A DNA stretch of 64,000 nucleotides from an uncultured Clostridia bacterium (GTDB lineage Bacteria > Bacillota > Clostridia > Lachnospirales > CAG-274). The stretch lies in NCBI GenBank assembly GCA_944384235.1, contig CALWSP010000021.1, positions 1-64,000 of the forward strand. Direction: 5' to 3'. The notes below the pieces were generated by a model that did not search any database, was not told where the DNA came from, and was given only the letters and a program-made list of their open reading frames with translations. Numbering within the stretch: the first letter of the stretch is position 1; every line of letters begins with the position of its first letter. Positions 59,890-64,000 of this stretch are shown here, in pieces. The translations under genes were made by a program, and so were the position numbers.

Positions 59890-60655
59890 GTTATCTTTTA
59901 TATTTGTGAGTTTACTTATGATTGCTCTGGGATATACAGGGCAATTTTTTATTCTCTATTTTTCTATTTTTATTCACGAAATGGCTCACATTTTAATTGC
60001 TTTTATTTTTAAGAGGAAGTGTGAAAAAATTGTTTTTATGCCTTTTGGGCTTTATTCTGAAATTGCTAGCATTGAAGAACTGGGGATTTTTAAAAAGTGT
60101 TTTATATTTATTTTTCCCCCTATTTTAAATTTAATTTTTGGTGTTATTTTTTTTAAGCACCAAGTTGGGAAAATCAACCTTTGTCTTGGAATTTTTAACC
60201 TACTTCCAATTTACCCTCTTGACTTTGCAAGGTTTTTAGAGTGTGTTGTTGGATATTTTATTGGAAGCATAAAAGGGGTTAGGGTTGTTTTTAAAACTGG
60301 GAAAATTTTTATGGCTTTTTTATTTTTATTTATTATTGTGGAAAGTTTTATTTTTGAGTTTAGTTTTCTTTCTTTTTTTCTATGTCTTTATTTATACAGA
60401 GAGTTTTTATTATATGATGTTAGGCTTAGCTACATTTTTTACTCTATTTTGTTTAAAAAAAACAACAGAAAAAGCAAGAAAAGAGTGTTTTTTATTAGCA
60501 AAGAAAAAAGCCTTAAAGAAGTTATTAAAGAACTTGGGTTTGATTTTTACAGCATTTTTTATGTTGACGGGAAAATTATTTGCGAAGAAAAAATTCTTGA
60601 GTTTATTAAAAAAAGAGGGCTTAATTTTAAAATGGAAGATATTTTTTTCTTTTAG
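59873..60655 (+). CDS. spoIVFB: Intramembrane metalloprotease SpoIVFB (M50, site-2 protease family)
   Basis: 260 residues with about six hydrophobic segments. The zinc motif HEMAH (His35, Glu36, His39) lies in an early helix, and NLLPIYPLDFAR near residues 106-117 supplies the third ligand Asp; the usual PLDGGR is altered to PLDFAR. The C-terminus has a CBS-like lysine/glutamate-rich region (about 205-260). In sporulation it cuts pro-sigma-K in the mother cell. GTG 59873 has GGAGGG upstream, inside the spoIVFA end. Confidence 0.85.
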   Translation: MKVCIRLSFIFVSLLMIALGYTGQFFILYFSIFIHEMAHILIAFIFKRKCEKIVFMPFGLYSEIASIEELGIFKKCFIFIFPPILNLIFGVIFFKHQVGKINLCLGIFNLLPIYPLDFARFLECVVGYFIGSIKGVRVVFKTGKIFMAFLFLFIIVESFIFEFSFLSFFLCLYLYREFLLYDVRLSYIFYSILFKKNNRKSKKRVFFISKEKSLKEVIKELGFDFYSIFYVDGKIICEEKILEFIKKRGLNFKMEDIFFF

Positions 60656-60710
60656 AATTTTGGAAAGTGTGTTATAATTTTATTAATGTATGATTTTACG
60701 GAGGAAAAAT

Positions 60711-62543
60711 ATGCTTAAAGAAATTTTGTTGCAGGTTGAAAAGCCTGCTAGATATATTGGAAATGAAATTAATATGGTTGTTAAAAACCCTGAGGAAGTA
60801 GATGTTAGAATTGCTTTTTGTTTCCCTGATGTTTACGAAGTTGGTATGAGCCATTTAGGTTTACAAATTTTATATTATTTTTTTAACAGAAGAAGCGACA
60901 CTTACTGCGAAAGATGTTTTGCTCCTTGGTATGATATGGAAGAAAAAATGAGGGAGCAAAACATTCCTTTATTTGCTCTTGAAACTGGTGACGAGCTTAA
61001 AAAGTTTGATTTTGTGGCTTTTACTTTACAATATGAAATGAGTTACACAAACATTTTAAATATGCTTGACCTTGCTGGAATTCCTATTTGGGCTTGCGAG
61101 CGAGGGGAGGATATGCCTATTGTTATTGCTGGCGGGCCTTGTGCTTACAACCCAGAGCCTTTGGCTGAAATTGTGGACATTTTCTACATTGGCGAGGGTG
61201 AAGTGAGTTACGACGAGTTTTTAGACATTTACAAAGAAATTAAGGCTAGGGGAGGAAGTAAAGAGGAATTTCTTGAAAGGTGTTTAGAAATTGACGGAAT
61301 TTATGTTCCTAAGTTTTATGATGTTACATACAAGGAAAACGGGGAAATTGAAAGTTTTACTCCTAACCACCCTAAAGCTAAGAAGAAGATTAAAAAAGTT
61401 ATTGTTAAAGATATGAACACTGCTTTCTACCCTGAAAAGCAACTTGTTCCTCTTATTGAAACTGTTCACGACAGAGTTACTTTAGAAGTTTTTAGAGGGT
61501 GCATTAGAGGGTGTAGATTTTGCCAAGCTGGTTATGTTTACAGGCCAGTTAGAGAGAAAAGCTGTGAAAAATTGCTTGGTTTAGCTGACTCTTTAATTAA
61601 AAACTCTGGACACGAAGAAATTAGCCTTACTAGCCTTTCAACTGGAGATTACAGAGAGTTTTCAAAGCTTGCAAACGGGCTTATTGACAACTACGCTAAA
61701 GACAGCGTGAGCATATCTTTACCGTCTTTAAGAATTGACGCTTTCTCTCTTGACCTTATGGAAAAGGTGCAAGCTGTTAGAAAGACTGGTTTGACTTTTG
61801 CACCAGAGGCGGGAACTCAAAGGCTTAGAGATGTTATTAACAAAGGAATTACTGAAGAAGAAATTTTAAATGGTTGTGCTTTAGCTTTTGCAGGCGGTTG
61901 GAACAGAGTTAAGCTATATTTTATGGTGGGGCTTCCTACTGAAACTGACGAGGATTTACTTGGCATTGTAAACCTTGCTAACGCTATTGTTGAAAAGTTT
62001 TTTGAAATTCCAAAAGAGGAAAGAAAAGGCAGACCTATTGCTGTTACTGTTAGTTCATCTTGTTTTGTGCCTAAGCCTTTTACTCCTTTCCAATGGGCCG
62101 CTCAATCTACTGTGGACGAGTTTATGAGAAAGCAAAAGTATGTTAAAACAAATATGACTAGAAAGCAAGTTAAATTTAACTACCACGAGCCTGAGCTTAG
62201 CTCCCTTGAGGGTGCTGTTGCTAGAGGCGACAGAAGAACTGGCAAGGTTTTATACAGAGCTTGGCAACTTGGAGCTAAATTTGACAGCTGGTCTGAGTTA
62301 TTTAAATATGACGCTTGGATTCAGGCTTTTGAAGATGTGGGCGTTAAAAAAGAGTTTTATGCTAACAGAGAAAGAAGTTATGACGAAATATTGCCTTGGG
62401 ACCACATTGACATTGGTGTTACTAAAAAGTTCTTTATTGACGAGATGGAAAGAGCTAAGGCTGAAACTGTTACTTTAAATTGTAGACAAAATTGTGCATC
62501 TTGTGGAGCTGCACAGTTTGGCGGAGGTGTGTGTTTTGAGTAA
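60711..62543 (+). CDS. B12-binding radical SAM protein (TIGR03960-type)
   Basis: 610 residues. N-terminal cobalamin-binding-like domain (VRIAFCFPDVYEVGMSHLG), then radical SAM with the cluster motif FRGCIRGCRFCQAG (Cys264, 268, 271: C-x3-C-x2-C), and a Cys-rich C-terminus (CRQNCASCGAAQFGGGVC). This conserved clostridial family sits with DUF2344 and RNase E/G genes, and its reaction is unknown to me. ATG 60711 follows GGAGGA; an in-frame ATG at 60690 has no RBS. A TATAAT at 60673-60678 may mark a promoter. It overlaps the next gene by eight bases. Confidence 0.9.
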   Translation: MLKEILLQVEKPARYIGNEINMVVKNPEEVDVRIAFCFPDVYEVGMSHLGLQILYYFFNRRSDTYCERCFAPWYDMEEKMREQNIPLFALETGDELKKFDFVAFTLQYEMSYTNILNMLDLAGIPIWACERGEDMPIVIAGGPCAYNPEPLAEIVDIFYIGEGEVSYDEFLDIYKEIKARGGSKEEFLERCLEIDGIYVPKFYDVTYKENGEIESFTPNHPKAKKKIKKVIVKDMNTAFYPEKQLVPLIETVHDRVTLEVFRGCIRGCRFCQAGYVYRPVREKSCEKLLGLADSLIKNSGHEEISLTSLSTGDYREFSKLANGLIDNYAKDSVSISLPSLRIDAFSLDLMEKVQAVRKTGLTFAPEAGTQRLRDVINKGITEEEILNGCALAFAGGWNRVKLYFMVGLPTETDEDLLGIVNLANAIVEKFFEIPKEERKGRPIAVTVSSSCFVPKPFTPFQWAAQSTVDEFMRKQKYVKTNMTRKQVKFNYHEPELSSLEGAVARGDRRTGKVLYRAWQLGAKFDSWSELFKYDAWIQAFEDVGVKKEFYANRERSYDEILPWDHIDIGVTKKFFIDEMERAKAETVTLNCRQNCASCGAAQFGGGVCFE

Positions 62544-63246
62544 AAATACAAATTTTAAATACAGGTTGGAATTTAGTAAAACTGGGAGAATGATTTTTAT
62601 TGGGCATTTAGACACTTTACAGCTTTTTCACAGAGCTATTAAAAAGGCTGGAATTAGAATTGCTTACTCTCAAGGATTTAACCCTCACCAGCTTACAACT
62701 TTTGCTGTTCCTTTAGCTCTTGGTGTTGAAAGTGTGGGCGAGATTTTAGACATTCAGCTAGTTGAAAAGATGGACTGCGAGGAGATTAAAAACAGGTTAA
62801 ACGAGGCAACTCCTTTAGATATTGAAATTTTACAAGTTATTGAGCTTGAAAATTCAAGCGAAAACTGTGCTAGTTCTGTTAGGTTTGCTGATTATTGTGT
62901 TAGCCTTGATGGACAGTATGAAAAAGTTTCTAGCGTTGTTCAAGAAATTTTAGAGAGTGATGAAATTTTAATTGAAAGAACTGTTAAAAAGAAAACTAAA
63001 ACTGTGGACATTAGGCCATTAATTAAGAGTTTAACTGTGGACAAGGACGGAGAGAAAACTGAAATTTATGCTAACATTGCAACTGGTAGCAAGGCTAATT
63101 TAAAAATTGATGTTTTAATTGAGTATATTTACAACAAGCTTGGCCTTGAATTTAGGTTTGAAAAGGTGGATATTTTAAGAGGAACTCTTTACACTGAACA
63201 CGAGGGAGATTTATTGCCATTATGTTTGGAAGAAGAATTTATGTAG
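62536..63246 (+). CDS. DUF2344 (TIGR03936-type) radical-SAM-associated protein
   Basis: 236 residues beginning, after TTG 62536, with SKNTNFKYRLEFSKTGRMIF and then GHLDTLQLFHRAIKKAG and IAYSQGFNPHQ, the hallmark of DUF2344. In many genomes this domain is fused to the C-terminus of the B12-radical-SAM protein; here it is separate and overlaps by eight bases, with GGAGGT seven bases before the TTG. Molecular role unknown; association suggests a joint modification acting on RNA or ribosome-related targets, which is speculation from synteny. Confidence 0.88.
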   Translation: MSKNTNFKYRLEFSKTGRMIFIGHLDTLQLFHRAIKKAGIRIAYSQGFNPHQLTTFAVPLALGVESVGEILDIQLVEKMDCEEIKNRLNEATPLDIEILQVIELENSSENCASSVRFADYCVSLDGQYEKVSSVVQEILESDEILIERTVKKKTKTVDIRPLIKSLTVDKDGEKTEIYANIATGSKANLKIDVLIEYIYNKLGLEFRFEKVDILRGTLYTEHEGDLLPLCLEEEFM

Positions 63247-64000
63247 ATTGTTTTTCGCCTATTTACAGAATAGCTTTATTGGAAAAGGAAAAACTATTTG
63301 AAGTTATTTTTCAAGAAAAAAGCAGCAAAATTAGCGTTTCAGACATATATCTAGGCAGGGTTGAAAAGACTCTGCCTAACGGCATTTGTTTTGTGGAAAT
63401 TGGAAAAGGCGAAAAAGTTTTTTTACAAGAAAGCAACAAAAAAATTAAAAACGGCTCTGAAATTCTTTTACAAATTACTAAAGAGGCTTTTGACAAAAAG
63501 TGTGCTGTTGCAACAAGCGAAATTAGTGTTAGCGGAAGATTTTGTGTTGTTGTTAAAGACAAGAGAGAGTGTGGAGTTTCAAAGAGAATTTTAGACGATG
63601 GAAAAAGAGAGAAACTTAGAGAAATTGCTAGGAAAAATTGTTTAGAAGGGCATAGTGTTGTTATTCGTACTGGGGCTGAAAACGCCACAGAAGAGGAAAT
63701 TGAAAAGGAGATTAAAAAGCTTAATTTAAAAATTTTAGAAATTGAGAAAACGGCCGAGTTTGCAAAAGCTCCTTTTACTTTGTTTAAAAACGAAAACCAA
63801 ATTGTTGACCACATTAGGAGATTTGGCTTTTTTGACGAAATTGTTGTTAATTCCAAAGAGATGTTTAAAATTTTAGACGGGGAATTTGAAAACGTGGTTT
63901 TATACGAAGAAAAAGTTCCTATGTTTAACAAGTTTTTAATTGAGGGGCAAATTGAAAAGCTTTTTCACAAAAAAGTTTGGCTTAAAAGCGGGGCTTACCT
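63222..64000 (+). CDS. rng: Ribonuclease E/G family protein, 5' part
   Basis: 259 codons visible; the gene runs off the right edge. The start MFGRRIYVDCFSPIYRIAL, an S1-like segment (DIYLGRVEKTLPNGICFVEIG, KVFLQES, AVATSEISVSGRF), VSKRI, VIRTGAEN and HKKVWLKSGAY match the N-terminal S1/5'-sensor part of Rng/CafA. The catalytic DNase I-like part lies beyond the window. ATG 63222 overlaps the DUF2344 end by 25 bases; a GAGGGAG is 13 bases upstream, rather far. rplU and rpmA would be the expected next genes in Clostridia. Confidence 0.92.
   Translation, partial: MFGRRIYVDCFSPIYRIALLEKEKLFEVIFQEKSSKISVSDIYLGRVEKTLPNGICFVEIGKGEKVFLQESNKKIKNGSEILLQITKEAFDKKCAVATSEISVSGRFCVVVKDKRECGVSKRILDDGKREKLREIARKNCLEGHSVVIRTGAENATEEEIEKEIKKLNLKILEIEKTAEFAKAPFTLFKNENQIVDHIRRFGFFDEIVVNSKEMFKILDGEFENVVLYEEKVPMFNKFLIEGQIEKLFHKKVWLKSGAY

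Noticed and set aside
63311..63931. Minus-strand frame of 206 codons at the right end
   Set aside because: Antisense shadow of the RNase E/G gene, which has recognisable motifs throughout.
1..64000. CRISPR arrays, tRNA or rRNA genes, insertion sequences and prophage
   Set aside because: No regularly spaced repeats, tRNA-like T-loop/acceptor patterns, transposases, integrases or phage structural genes were found on reading both strands.

Overview
The window reads as chromosome from a low-GC, spore-forming anaerobe of the class Clostridia, most like a Lachnospirales-type Firmicute. Support comes from the sporulation genes (an alpha/beta-type SASP, spoVB, a spoIVFA/spoIVFB pair, a GerMN protein), an EtfB/EtfA-ferredoxin/FAD-oxidase lactate module, strong Shine-Dalgarno sites, frequent TTG/GTG starts, and the order spoIVF - B12-radical-SAM - DUF2344 - RNase E/G that is common in Clostridia. 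No rRNA, tRNA, CRISPR array, transposase or phage gene was seen.

Region 1 (1-13064) is a surface-polysaccharide locus. It encodes UDP-glucose dehydrogenase, three glycosyltransferases, a Wzy polymerase, a pyruvyl transferase, a Wzx flippase, an O-acyltransferase, an FrhB/FdhB-type protein with a separate ferredoxin, a second Wzy-like gene broken by a run of nine G, and the membrane priming sugar transferase. Together they predict an acidic, possibly pyruvylated and acylated polymer made by the Wzx/Wzy route. From 190 to about 12300 the genes prefer AAT/GAT/TAT codons, whereas the rest of the window uses AAC/GAC/TAC freely, so the locus looks acquired. The second wzy and the priming transferase have separate promoters that share an identical 15-base upstream element.

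Region 2 (13.1-23.5 kb) holds a VanZ-like protein, a SASP, a lysine riboswitch with terminator in front of asd-dapA-dapB, spoVB, uvrC, a small lipoprotein, malQ and a CPBP membrane protease.

Region 3 (23.5-42.1 kb) is metabolic and regulatory. It carries an LctBCD-type lactate dehydrogenase operon ending in a YkvI-like carrier, a PHP phosphatase, a Na/phosphate transporter, an amino-acid ABC transporter, a D,D-carboxypeptidase with a basic tail, a response regulator - histidine kinase - GerMN operon, an Lrp regulator, pncB, a HAD phosphatase and galE.

Region 4 (42.2-49.8 kb) has a MacAB-like export system whose adaptor tail is overprinted on the ATPase start, then proB - 5-formyl-THF cyclo-ligase - proA, sfsA and engB.

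Region 5 (49.9-64 kb) has a secreted beta-rich protein followed by a 43-residue orphan peptide, a three-subunit molybdenum hydroxylase, an EAL phosphodiesterase, an AzgA-like purine permease, spoIVFA-spoIVFB behind a perfect inverted repeat that covers the ribosome-binding site, and the B12-radical-SAM, DUF2344 and RNase E/G genes, the last cut by the window end.

The strongest unusual signals are the G9 contingency tract in the second polymerase gene, the repeated promoter element flanking that gene, the overprinted adaptor tail, the inverted repeat at spoIVFA, and the secreted-protein/orphan-peptide pair. All assignments come from reading the sequence and recognising motifs; no database search was run.
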